From the IMG/VR virus record IMGVR_UViG_3300028840_000739, positions 1 through 29,067 of that record: DNA of 29,067 nucleotides; one strand, given 5' to 3'. A model generated the notes under the pieces. It did no database searches, was not told where the DNA came from, and was given only the letters and a program-made list of their open reading frames with translations. Both the position numbers and the translations under genes were made by a program. Below are positions 22,505-29,067 of the stretch, piece after piece (within the stretch, counting starts at the first letter, position 1; the number at the start of each line of letters is the position of its first letter). Source of the DNA: a virus.

Positions 22505-24480
22505 TGGCTGATCGTTTGGCAGAATTACAGGCTGAGCTACAAAGCAGGCAGGCACCTCCCCCTCAACCCGAGAGGATTGCTGAGCTTCAAGCAGAGGTTG
22601 AAAAGCGTCAAGCTGAAGGGGTTCAATCTCCTGTATTAGAACCCGCCTTAACAATCTTATCAGCTATTCCTGCTGAGGTTGCCGCTGGTGGACGGGCTAT
22701 TTACGAAACTATGACAGGCTCTCCAGATGTAAGGGCTGCTGTTGAGGAGACTAGGGAAGCATTTACCTATCAGCCTAGAACTAAGGCCGGACAAGAATCT
22801 TTACAGAAGTTTGGCGAGTTTATGCAGCCTGTTGGTGAGGCTTTTGAAGCTACCGAGGAATTTTTAGGTGAGGGAACATATGAGTTAACAGGAAGCCCTG
22901 TTTTAGCTGCTGGCGCTGAGTCTCTGCCTACTCTAGCCCTAGAGTTGCTTGGCCTGGAAGGAGCAAGGGTGACATCTAAAAACGCCCCTAAAGCTGCTAA
23001 GCGTGTTGCGCGTATGACGGATGATTTATATGCGGGGGTAGATAATGCGGTAAAGACTATTCTAGGTGATCCAAAAGTACGGGTTTATGACGATGCTGGC
23101 GAGTTTACACAAGATGCTATAGATGCACTTAAGAAAAAGGCGGAAGAGGGTGTAGATGTAGATCTAGAGATTTCTGGACAATTACAAAAGACGGGTGTTG
23201 TAACCCCTGAGCAGGCTGAAAGGTTTAATCTGTTTAAGCGTAGAGGTATTGATGCAACTCGGGCAAACATTACTCAGGCTACAGACGATTGGTTGCGTCA
23301 ACAGGATTTAATGAAAGAGTCCGGCGATGTTTCGGGTTTAGTGGCTAATCAGGATGCTAGATTGTCCGACCTTGCTAGAGAAGGAAAGGAGTCTATTGGA
23401 GCCATTGCGGATGATGTAGCTTCTACTAATGCTGGTTTACAGTCTGTTGTGAATGATATTGCGGAGACTGCCGATAACGCTGTTAGTGAGGCTTATCGAG
23501 CGGCTAGAGAGGCTGCGCCTGGAGAGATGAATATTAAACTAGGCGGATTGGTTGAGGGGCTTAGAAAAAGCGCTCCTGAAAACACTGCGTCTGGTGGCAC
23601 AGTCAAGCAAATCAAAGGGATATTACAAGAAAAAGGGATAATTCCTGCTAAGGGCTGGAAAGCTGAGGGTAAGATTGACGTAGAAACCGCTGAATCTATT
23701 AGACAGGAATTGAATAAAATTTGGGGCGAGGCGTCTGATGGGTCACGACAAAGCGCAACAACGAGAAGGATTATATCTGATTTAAAAGATGCTTTAGATG
23801 AGGACGTAGCTGGCGCTGTTGGTGAGGATCTTTTCTTTGATGCAAGACAGCAGAAGCGCAGATTCCATGAGTTAATTGAGAGAAGGAAGGGTGGTAAGTT
23901 CGACAAATACACAGGGAATCTATTAGAGGACATTTTATACAACAAGGTTCCACAAGAACAGATAGTTAATAAGATTATTAAGACTAATCGCCCTGAGGAA
24001 TTTGCACACCTTAAAGACTTCTTTTTAAACAAGTCCGGCGATGCTGGCATCTCTGCATGGAATAACCTGAAAGCCAATATATTTGATGAGGCTATTGAGA
24101 AAGCTAGGGGTGCCAAGACAGAGGGCGGTGTAGATAGCTTTGTTGGAAGCCGGTTTGAGAAAGTATTCGCTCCACTTAAAAACACTAAAGCTGGCAAGGG
24201 AAAGGATGCGCCTACTCGATATGAGGCATTATTCACTCCTGAAGAGCGATCTCTAATAGACGATATTATAGAAATCAGTAAGGCTAGAACGCCTGTAAAG
24301 TCTGTCTATGCTGGCTCTGGCCCTAGTGGATTCGCCGTAAATCGTGCAGTTGAATCATTGATTGACAGAATGTCTCCTAAGATGCTTAGAAATAGCATTG
24401 AGAAGCGCAGGTTAAGGCGTAAAGAGCAAGAGGCTCTCGCTGTGCCACAACGAGAACTAGAAAAGGCAGTGAAACAATGA
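22504..24480 (+). CDS. Ejection (internal virion) protein, gp16-like position
   Basis: 658 aa. The N-terminus has two tandem copies of R(L/I)AELQAE(L/V)xxRQA (residues 4-17 and 23-36) separated by a Pro-rich stretch. There is a hydrophobic segment around residues 45-60 (VLEPALTILSAIPAEVAAGG) and a long helical body. Composition (Ala, Glu, Lys, Asp) and size (P22 gp16 is about 609 aa) suit the third, largest ejection protein. The order gp7-, gp20-, gp16-like is that of P22. No transglycosylase motif was seen. Confidence 0.65.
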   Translation: MADRLAELQAELQSRQAPPPQPERIAELQAEVEKRQAEGVQSPVLEPALTILSAIPAEVAAGGRAIYETMTGSPDVRAAVEETREAFTYQPRTKAGQESLQKFGEFMQPVGEAFEATEEFLGEGTYELTGSPVLAAGAESLPTLALELLGLEGARVTSKNAPKAAKRVARMTDDLYAGVDNAVKTILGDPKVRVYDDAGEFTQDAIDALKKKAEEGVDVDLEISGQLQKTGVVTPEQAERFNLFKRRGIDATRANITQATDDWLRQQDLMKESGDVSGLVANQDARLSDLAREGKESIGAIADDVASTNAGLQSVVNDIAETADNAVSEAYRAAREAAPGEMNIKLGGLVEGLRKSAPENTASGGTVKQIKGILQEKGIIPAKGWKAEGKIDVETAESIRQELNKIWGEASDGSRQSATTRRIISDLKDALDEDVAGAVGEDLFFDARQQKRRFHELIERRKGGKFDKYTGNLLEDILYNKVPQEQIVNKIIKTNRPEEFAHLKDFFLNKSGDAGISAWNNLKANIFDEAIEKARGAKTEGGVDSFVGSRFEKVFAPLKNTKAGKGKDAPTRYEALFTPEERSLIDDIIEISKARTPVKSVYAGSGPSGFAVNRAVESLIDRMSPKMLRNSIEKRRLRRKEQEALAVPQRELEKAVKQ

Positions 24481-24677
24481 AAAAGCTAGGAATTATGTTC
24501 TATTGGTGCTGTTTTAATACGCTGTTATTCGCGTTTATATCGGAATTAGCGCCTTGGTGGTTTGCTTGTAATGTTGCAATGATTGTCACTGTTGCGTCCT
24601 TCCACCACGAAAGCAATTGGAAAGATCAGCAGGCCTTAACTCGGCCTGAAATATGGGTAAAAGACAATGGCAGGTAA
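24477..24677 (+). CDS. Small membrane protein (two TM segments)
   Basis: 66 aa, ATGA overlap with the ejection gene. Hydrophobic stretches IMFYWCCFNTLLFAFI and WWFACNVAMIVTVASF (about residues 6-22 and 27-43) are likely membrane helices, then a polar tail (HHESNWKDQQALTRPEIWVK). Possibly an assembly or envelope factor, or a second holin-like protein away from the lysis cassette. No family recognised. Confidence 0.55.
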   Translation: MKKLGIMFYWCCFNTLLFAFISELAPWWFACNVAMIVTVASFHHESNWKDQQALTRPEIWVKDNGR

Positions 24678-25395
24678 CTTATTTACAAATCCCGTCCCGC
24701 AATTTTTCGACATTAACGGAGATCCTCTTTCCTCTGGAAAGCTGTATTTCTTTGATGCGGGTACAACCAATCCAAAAACGACTTATGCGGATAAAGACTT
24801 AACCGTTCCTAATCCTAATCCTATTGAATTAGATGGGGCTGGTCGATTAATCTCACGGGTTTACTTACAGAATTCCTCTTATCGTGTTCAGTTGAGAAAC
24901 TCATCAGACGTTATCGAGTGGGATGTTGACGACGTAAATTCCAATGTTGCCACAACCTCAACGGGAGATTTCCCAAAACCTGGAGCGGGTATTTTATTCT
25001 TTGGCAATCAAGATCAGCTAGACGTATGGCTTGCAGATGGCTGGTTTGTCTGTGATGGCAATAATGGCACACCTAATATGGATGAGGCTCACATAAGAGG
25101 AGCGACCAATATAGCAGGTATAGGCATTACAGGGGGTTCTAATTTAATCACTCCTACGGGTGCGGTTCAGGATCATGTGTTAACGATAGACGAAATTCCA
25201 TCCCACAATCACGGATTAGGAAGAAAGGGTACGGTATCTAGTGGCCCTGATGATACAGCGACAGGTTCGGGTAATGACACGACTACGAGCAGCGCGGGTG
25301 GTGGTCAAGGGCATAATCACGACCTTGTTATGAGTCAATTTGATAACGAACCGTCCTGGGTAGGATGGATTGTTTTACTATTTCCGGGTAGTTAA
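24667..25395 (+). CDS. Tail fibre/collar protein with head-binding domain
   Basis: 242 aa. Residues 1-85 (NPVPQFFDINGDPLSSGKLY ... YADKDLTVPNPNPIELDGAG) match the N-terminal head-binding domain shared with P22-type tailspikes (NP...F.D..G.PLSGGKLYFYEAGT..P..TYsD..lt..NpNPI.LDaaGR). The C-terminal part (GWFVCDGNNGTPNM near 124-137, IPSHNHGLG near 177, GQGHNHD near 213) is a tail-collar-type domain with paired HNH metal-binding residues, as in many short fibres. Start overlaps the membrane-protein gene by 11 bases. Confidence 0.8.
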   Translation: MAGNLFTNPVPQFFDINGDPLSSGKLYFFDAGTTNPKTTYADKDLTVPNPNPIELDGAGRLISRVYLQNSSYRVQLRNSSDVIEWDVDDVNSNVATTSTGDFPKPGAGILFFGNQDQLDVWLADGWFVCDGNNGTPNMDEAHIRGATNIAGIGITGGSNLITPTGAVQDHVLTIDEIPSHNHGLGRKGTVSSGPDDTATGSGNDTTTSSAGGGQGHNHDLVMSQFDNEPSWVGWIVLLFPGS

Positions 25396-25397
25396 TT

Positions 25398-26660
25398 ATG
25401 GGCAGACTTACAGTAGTTAATAATCAATGGGGCGACACAGAGGGTCGTAGTGTTCCTAAGGGACTTTTATATTCCTATGAAGTAGGCTCGAATACGCCTA
25501 AAGCCCTTTATAGTGATGCTGCATTAACTCAGGCCTTAGCTAATCCTTATGAGTCTGATGGCGCGGGTCGTTTAGGTAATGTATTTGGTGCCTCGGGTGG
25601 TTATCGTATCGAGTGGCGGAATGCGGAAGATGCTGTTTTATGGGAGTTGGATGATTACTATCCTCCTGTAGACGGCACAGACATCATAAATCTAGAAAAT
25701 GATATTCAAGCGAATTCAGAAGCTTTAGTAGAGAACACCGCGCCTTATACTTCGACCAACACAGGAGATGATTATGAGCTTTCTATTGCGGGCGGCTTTG
25801 ATGCTCCCGCTCAGTACAGAGAAGGCCAGATTATCCGATGGACTCCCAATACAACCAACGTAGGCGGAAGCCCTAGCGTAGATGTAGAGGGTTTGGGTGC
25901 TGTAGGTCTTAGGAGTTATGACGGCTCAACTTTGATAGCGGATAACTTCCTACAAACTGACAGAGAGTATAGTTTTAGGTATACCGGGTCTATCTTTAAG
26001 CTGGTTTTAATCTCTGGACAGCAGCAGACCGCTAATATTGAAGATGATGCGGTTACTATAGATAAGATGGCAGCTGGCACAGCGGGCAAGGTTATTTCTT
26101 ATGACTCTTCCGGTGATCCTGCCTTAAGCTCTGAGATTTACCGTCAGTGGTATAAGTTCGGTGACTCTGGACAATTAACTTCAGGCTCTAGTTATGCCTT
26201 CACAGGGATTCCTGATAACGCTACCAAGATTGAAATTATTGGCACGACTTTACAGGTAGACACCGCAGACGCAAACATAGAACTCCAAGCGGGTTATGGT
26301 GCTACTCCAACTTATCTAACGGCTGTAGGGGATTACATTGGTCGGCAGACCTTTACCTCTAGCGCGACTGATGGCGGTACTTCTTGGGATACTTTTGCAG
26401 ATAATGGCATTATAGACTCAGGCAATAACACCGCTTCAGTAAGAATTACCCTGGATAAGATAAATGATGGCTCCGATACGTGGATGATTCACTCTTATGG
26501 TGGTAGGCAGTCTGGTAATAATGTTGTAACTACAGCGGGCGGTAGAATTAATGGTGCTTCTTTGGTTTCTGCCCTGTCTGCTATTCAGCTATCGGTATCG
26601 GGTAATGCCTTTACTGATGGATACTTAACCTGTTACGTCTATGGTAACAAGGACATCTAA
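25398..26660 (+). CDS. Second fibre/receptor-binding protein, paralogue of upstream gene
   Basis: 420 aa. The N-terminus (VPKGLLYSYEVGSNTPKALY, SDAALTQALANPYESDGAGR) aligns well with the head-binding domain of the previous gene. Residues about 120-200 form a beta domain (FDAPAQYREGQIIRWTPNTT ... SFRYTGSIFKLVLISG) with a NIEDDAVTIDKMA junction motif common in phage fibres, then a C-terminal beta-rich tip (EIYRQWYKFGDSGQLTSGSS). The distal part has no recognised family and is where host specificity would reside. Confidence 0.75.
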   Translation: MGRLTVVNNQWGDTEGRSVPKGLLYSYEVGSNTPKALYSDAALTQALANPYESDGAGRLGNVFGASGGYRIEWRNAEDAVLWELDDYYPPVDGTDIINLENDIQANSEALVENTAPYTSTNTGDDYELSIAGGFDAPAQYREGQIIRWTPNTTNVGGSPSVDVEGLGAVGLRSYDGSTLIADNFLQTDREYSFRYTGSIFKLVLISGQQQTANIEDDAVTIDKMAAGTAGKVISYDSSGDPALSSEIYRQWYKFGDSGQLTSGSSYAFTGIPDNATKIEIIGTTLQVDTADANIELQAGYGATPTYLTAVGDYIGRQTFTSSATDGGTSWDTFADNGIIDSGNNTASVRITLDKINDGSDTWMIHSYGGRQSGNNVVTTAGGRINGASLVSALSAIQLSVSGNAFTDGYLTCYVYGNKDI

Positions 26661-27016
26661 TGGCAGATCACACGGAAGACATCGGATACTTAAAGGGAAA
26701 GGCTGAGAATACAGAGAATCAGCTTAAGAATCTCTATGATAAGAACGACCATCAAACTCAAATGATAGGCCAGCTTCATACTGCTACCCAAGAGATTAAA
26801 CTTCTCTTAACCACCCATGCTGAGAATAGTAATCAAAAGCATAATGACCTGGAGAACAAAGTAGATCACATGGAAGAGGATGTTATGTATTGCAAAGAGA
26901 ACATCCAGGAAATTAACACAGTTAAGAAGACGGCTAAGTGGGCTATTCCTACCCTTACAGCAGTATGGGCGGGCGTTATGACAGCCTTAAAAGAATTAAA
27001 GGATTGGGTTATCTAG
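26660..27016 (+). CDS. Coiled-coil protein with C-terminal membrane segment
   Basis: 118 aa. Residues 1-85 form a long charged coiled coil (EDIGYLKGKAENTENQLKNL, HNDLENKVDHMEEDVMYCKE) and the C-terminus a likely single TM helix (TAKWAIPTLTAVWAGVMTAL, residues 92-110). This layout is common among XhlA/haemolysin-like phage membrane proteins and some lysis accessory proteins. As the last gene of the structural operon, it may take part in lysis from the + strand. It overlaps the convergent Rz1 gene by 8 bases. Confidence 0.6.
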   Translation: MADHTEDIGYLKGKAENTENQLKNLYDKNDHQTQMIGQLHTATQEIKLLLTTHAENSNQKHNDLENKVDHMEEDVMYCKENIQEINTVKKTAKWAIPTLTAVWAGVMTALKELKDWVI

Positions 27017-27275
27017 CTTCAACGGCTTCGATAAGATCATTTAATTGGTCGCATACCTGACCGATATACAACATATTCTCCTCGTTAACTCTTAAGACAT
27101 CCTTAGGGGTGTCCTTTTTTGGGTAAAGAACCGCATTAGGACAAGGAACTAATAAAGCACTATCTACAGGAGCTTTAATCTGTACAGCGTCCACTGGCTT
27201 TACACTGACTCTCGAACACCCTTGTAAAATCATCCCCAAGGTTAGTACAGTCAGAAATAATAGTTTCGATTTCAT
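27009..27275 (-). CDS. Rz1: Outer-membrane spanin subunit Rz1 (lipoprotein)
   Basis: 88 aa. A typical lipoprotein start (MKSKLLFLTVLTLGMI), lipobox LQGC with the modified Cys at 20, then a segment with ALLVPCPNA and KAPVDSAL, as in o-spanins. Gln at -2 of the lipobox is less usual. It overlaps the 3' end of Rz by 101 bases in another frame and extends beyond it, the overlapping Rz/Rz1 architecture. It links to Rz across the periplasm to disrupt the outer membrane. The + strand terminator is inside this gene, in codons for PKKDTPKDV. Confidence 0.85.
   Translation of the reverse strand: MKSKLLFLTVLTLGMILQGCSRVSVKPVDAVQIKAPVDSALLVPCPNAVLYPKKDTPKDVLRVNEENMLYIGQVCDQLNDLIEAVEAR
27096..27120 (+). 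terminator. + strand terminator inside antisense Rz1 gene
   Basis: GACATCC (27096-27102), loop TTAG, GGGTGTC (27107-27113; one G-T pair) then C and TTTTTT (27115-27120). It ends about 100 bases past the last + strand gene, so it probably stops the late transcript. No matching terminator is seen for the - strand message. Confidence 0.65.
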
Positions 27276-27546
27276 TTGCTCTCTCCCGAGATTTTTTAAG
27301 TCTAGCCTCTGCTTTCTTCGCTCTTTCTAGAGTTCTACGCTTATCTTCCATGTACAGCGCCTCAGCGTCCGATACAGCGCGTTTTATCTTCTTCTGGTAG
27401 GCTATGTTAGCTTTCTGCAATTCGCTTAAATACGCGTTCTCAGCGCTTCTATAGCCCGACTTGTATAAAAAATGCCCTATGCCCCCCAGTACTACGCATA
27501 GAGCTAATGCCCCAAGTATTTTAGGGTTTTTAATCAGTGTTAACAT
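27175..27546 (-). CDS. Rz: Inner-membrane spanin subunit Rz
   Basis: 123 aa. The start is taken as ATG 27546, with a perfect ribosome site (GAGGAGA, four-base spacing); an upstream start at 27585 is unlikely. Residues 8-27 (PKILGALALCVVLGGIGHFL) form a TM helix, followed by a charged periplasmic coiled coil (KKIKRAVSDAEALYMEDKRR, LERAKKAEARLKKSRERANE) and a Cys-containing tail. This is the i-spanin layout. Rz1 begins inside its 3' half. Its ribosome site and the 17-base overlap with the holin-like gene suggest coupled expression. Confidence 0.85.
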   Translation of the reverse strand: MLTLIKNPKILGALALCVVLGGIGHFLYKSGYRSAENAYLSELQKANIAYQKKIKRAVSDAEALYMEDKRRTLERAKKAEARLKKSRERANEIETIISDCTNLGDDFTRVFESQCKASGRCTD

Positions 27547-27784
27547 TTTTCTCCTCGTTTCGGTGTTTACCGTACTGCCATCCAAAGAAAGTAACTAATC
27601 CTGCTAGTGTTGCTCCGAAGGTTGCCGCCCAAGGACTGACATCCCCGATAATGGCTGCATCTGTAATCCTTAGGGTGTATACGGTTAATAACCAGCACGC
27701 CCAACAGATTAGGAGCCTTCTAAAGCCCTTTTTGTGGGTGAAGAATTTATCTGAGAGAGCGAATAGCTTGTTAAGAAAGCTCAC
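27530..27784 (-). CDS. Holin candidate (two TM segments)
   Basis: 84 aa, GTG start at 27784 with GGAGGG upstream, 14-base overlap with the endolysin gene. Two hydrophobic segments, RRLLICWACWLLTVYTLRI (about residues 22-40) and AATFGATLAGLVTFFGWQYG (about 53-72), separated by a short polar loop, and a charged C-terminus (KHRNEEKNVNTD). These fit a class II holin or holin-like membrane protein. Other candidates are the 53-aa and 22-aa proteins upstream in the same operon. Confidence 0.65.
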   Translation of the reverse strand: MSFLNKLFALSDKFFTHKKGFRRLLICWACWLLTVYTLRITDAAIIGDVSPWAATFGATLAGLVTFFGWQYGKHRNEEKNVNTD

Positions 27785-28193
27785 TAGGCCACCCTCCGGA
27801 AATCATCATTTTCTCTAATCGCTTAGACCGAGATCCAACTTGTGTAGACCATCTAGAGTCCATCATTTGATTAGCGGCCTCTACATAGTCACCAAGATTT
27901 AAAGCGGCGTGCATTTTTTTGAACTTTTTCAGCCCCGAGAAGCCCAAATTAAAACACATATCAATTAAAACAGCCTGCCGGACTGCATCTAAATCACCCC
28001 AATAAGAAAGGGTTCCGACCTCTTTTAATACATCTTCAAGATCATCCTCTAGAATTTGCTCAATAGCCTCTTTAGAAATAGCCTTATCATCTAGATTATG
28101 ACCAACGCCGATAGTCAGCTTATCCGCCGTACAGCGATAGGGGCGATCTTTGACGCCTTCATGTAGTTTTAATAACTGTCTAATCTTATCCAT
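27771..28193 (-). CDS. Endolysin, GH24 (T4-type) muramidase
   Basis: 140 aa from ATG 28193 (an in-frame GTG at 28199 lies inside the ribosome site GAGGTG). The catalytic motif is E12 in KLHEG, C21 in YRCTAD and T27 in KLTIGVGHNL, exactly the E-x8-C-x5-T spacing; T4 lysozyme has E11-D20-T26. Cys in place of Asp is known in this family and compatible with activity. The later parts (RQAVLIDMCFNLGFSGLKKF ... RWSTQVGSRSKRLEKMM) match GH24 well. There is no signal peptide, so release depends on a holin. Confidence 0.92.
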   Translation of the reverse strand: MDKIRQLLKLHEGVKDRPYRCTADKLTIGVGHNLDDKAISKEAIEQILEDDLEDVLKEVGTLSYWGDLDAVRQAVLIDMCFNLGFSGLKKFKKMHAALNLGDYVEAANQMMDSRWSTQVGSRSKRLEKMMISGGWPSELS

Positions 28194-28200
28194 ATTCACC

Positions 28201-28269
28201 TCAAACGTGCATTATAAAATATATCGTCAGGATTGTAAGCACTCCAAGCGCAATTAATACCGGCTTCAT
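28201..28269 (-). CDS. 22-aa single-TM microprotein
   Basis: ATG 28269 makes an ATGA overlap with the 53-aa gene. The product is almost wholly hydrophobic (KPVLIALGVLTILTIYFIMH). TGA at 28201-28203 overlaps the endolysin ribosome site. It could be a small holin or antiholin-like protein, or only a translational-coupling leader. A -10-like TATAAT is inside it. No homologue known to me. Confidence 0.45.
   Translation of the reverse strand: MKPVLIALGVLTILTIYFIMHV
28211..28239 (-). promoter_or_regulatory. Possible - strand promoter for endolysin
   Basis: On the - strand CTTACA (28239-28234, 4 of 6), 17-base spacer, TATAAT (28216-28211, 6 of 6). The start would be near 28204, just before the endolysin ribosome site. 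It lies inside AT-rich TM codons, so it may be coincidence. Confidence 0.3.
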
Positions 28270-28427
28270 TGCATCCCCATACACACTAGAACAAACATAA
28301 CCACCAGTACAGACACTCCTAGAAACCCCGCTATACAGGTAATAGCCTGTTCTCTATTCTGGAGCCTTTCGTAATCCTCAGCAAGCTCCTCCCTTGATTT
28401 CTCTCTCATGTGTTTATAGGCTGGCAT
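28266..28427 (-). CDS. 53-aa membrane protein, lysis-operon candidate
   Basis: ATG 28427 overlaps the stop of the 105-aa gene (TGATG) and follows GAGGGGGAG. A polar, charged N-terminus (PAYKHMREKSREELAEDYER) is followed by a TM helix at the C-terminus (ITCIAGFLGVSVLVVMFVLV, residues about 29-48). This single-TM shape fits an antiholin or holin of the pinholin size class, or an unrelated membrane peptide. Confidence 0.55.
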   Translation of the reverse strand: MPAYKHMREKSREELAEDYERLQNREQAITCIAGFLGVSVLVVMFVLVCMGMQ

Positions 28428-28744
28428 CACTCCCCCTCGCTTGTATTGGATAGGGCTTGCTTATTTGCAAACTGTGTTATCTTGTAGGCCAACTCATCGG
28501 CTAACTCATGCCTTGAATTAATACTGCCGCTCCAGCCTATATGCTGTGCAACATCATAAGCAGCATCAAACACACCAACCATACCTTCCAACCTCTCCAG
28601 AGTACCAACAGGCACAACCTCAACTTGTTCTACTGTGTAGCCTTGCCTCCGAAAAGTTTCTACTGAAGCTGCATCATGTGTATTAATCCCTTGCATGATT
28701 TCTCCCTCCTTATCCCTCACTACCCATAGTTTATCTTTTGTCAT
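28427..28744 (-). CDS. Unknown protein upstream of lysis genes
   Basis: 105 aa. It begins at an ATGA overlap with the pentapeptide-repeat gene and ends at TGATG with the 53-aa gene. The N-terminal part ([20 protein letters not shown], then [18 protein letters not shown]) looks like a small alpha/beta domain; the remainder is helical ([18 protein letters not shown]). Not recognised. It appears to belong to the same message as the lysis genes. Confidence 0.55.
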   Translation of the reverse strand: MTKDKLWVVRDKEGEIMQGINTHDAASVETFRRQGYTVEQVEVVPVGTLERLEGMVGVFDAAYDVAQHIGWSGSINSRHELADELAYKITQFANKQALSNTSEGE

Positions 28745-29067
28745 TGGCTGGCTCCCATCGCTATAACCATTCTTACAAATGGCTTTGTTACATTTTCCAG
28801 ATAGCTCTTATCATAGTCGCTTAACCCCTCACCATCATACTCAAGCCACTCCTGGTAGGTCTTGATGGTACACGCGCCACGTAAGACCCCTTTACAAGCC
28901 GATAGAAAATACCTCCCTGATTGCATTGTGTGAAGGTCAGTACCCCTAAGGTCAGCACGCCTAAGGTCAGCACCCCCAAGGTCAGCACCCCTAAGGTTGG
29001 CACACCTAAGGTCAGCACCCCTAAGGTCAGCACCCCTAAGGTCAGCATCCCCAAGGTCAGCACCCCT
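28741..29067 (-). CDS. Pentapeptide-repeat protein, 5'-partial
   Basis: The frame is open from the right edge to TGA at 28741-28743: 108 aa in the window, start not seen. It reads as tandem [25 protein letters not shown] and similar units (A(D/N)LxX, nine in the window), which fold as a right-handed quadrilateral beta-helix. After the last unit (RGTDL) comes a non-repeat C-terminal region ([40 protein letters not shown]), known to me as a frequent C-terminal tail in phage pentapeptide proteins. The ATG at 28926 is internal. Relatives such as MfpA/Qnr mimic DNA and bind gyrase, but a role here is not established. Confidence 0.8.
   Translation of the reverse strand, partial: RGADLGDADLRGADLRGADLRCANLRGADLGGADLRRADLRGTDLHTMQSGRYFLSACKGVLRGACTIKTYQEWLEYDGEGLSDYDKSYLENVTKPFVRMVIAMGASQ
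28933..29067 (-). repeat. Tandem 15-base repeat, nine units
   Basis: Nine near-identical 15-base units (+ strand AAGGTCAGCACCCCT) run to the right edge without interruption. They encode the pentapeptide repeats on the - strand. The DNA-level identity is high, which points to recent unit duplication; unit number could vary between isolates. Confidence 0.9.

Noticed and set aside
23493-24236. A 247-aa antisense open frame within the large ejection-protein gene
   Set aside because: It is Ser/Leu/Pro-rich, has no ribosome site or domain, and lies wholly within a well-supported gene on the other strand. Long antisense frames are expected with this codon bias.
28821-29063. An 80-aa - strand frame with LTLGV repeats
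   Set aside because: It is the wrong frame of the 15-base tandem array. The frame giving RGADL units is a known protein fold, runs on into a plausible C-terminal domain, and ends in an ATGA overlap with the next gene.
1-29067. CRISPR arrays, insertion sequences, attachment sites, integrase or repressor genes
   Set aside because: Looked for and not seen. The only tandem array (28933-29067) is coding pentapeptide repeat.

Overview
This window is part of a tailed double-stranded DNA phage genome, most likely a podovirus with a P22-like head and tail-neck module. The evidence is a run of virion genes on the + strand: terminase small and large subunits, portal, scaffold-like protein, major capsid protein, relatives of P22 gp4 and gp10, gp7/gp20/gp16-like ejection proteins, and receptor-binding proteins with P22-tailspike-like head-binding domains. 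A lysis cassette with a GH24 lysozyme and an Rz/Rz1 spanin pair shows that the host is Gram-negative. I see no integrase, repressor or tRNA, so nothing here points to lysogeny. Species and host cannot be named from the sequence.

Layout. (1) 1-1400: metallophosphoesterase and HNH-type endonuclease. (2) 1438-4186: about a dozen tiny, tightly packed genes of unknown function, mostly joined by ATGA overlaps. They include genes of 59, 42 (TTG start) and 48 codons. (3) 4214-6464: TerS, an 86-aa protein and TerL. (4) 6534-6926: a YopX-like gene lying alone between TerL and portal. (5) 6991-12547: portal, an overlapping 94-aa gene, a GroES-like co-chaperonin, scaffold candidate, a 156-aa protein, decoration-like protein and major capsid protein, closed by a strong terminator. 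(6) 12673-17762: an unusually long block of probable surface and fibre proteins (beta-helix, C1q-like, LamG-like) between capsid and neck genes. (7) 17755-20721: neck and DNA-stabilisation genes. (8) 20808-24677: ejection proteins and a membrane protein. (9) 24667-27016: two paralogous fibre/collar proteins and a coiled-coil protein. (10) 27009-29067, - strand: pentapeptide-repeat protein, small membrane proteins, endolysin, holin candidate, Rz and Rz1, converging on the structural genes.

Regulation. Three good sigma70-like promoters, all with 17-base spacers and a CCTATA context at the -10, precede the portal operon, the surface block and the ejection block. The promoter before the surface block has its -35 box in the loop of the capsid terminator. 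The ejection-block promoter carries a perfect inverted repeat over its -10 whose half-site, ATAGGTA, recurs within a 15-base element shared by two other intergenic regions. A likely + strand terminator for the whole late region lies inside the antisense Rz1 gene.

The least ordinary parts are the phage co-chaperonin, the large surface-protein insertion, the shared promoter/operator motifs, the terminator/promoter and terminator/Rz1 overlaps, and the pentapeptide-repeat gene running off the right edge.
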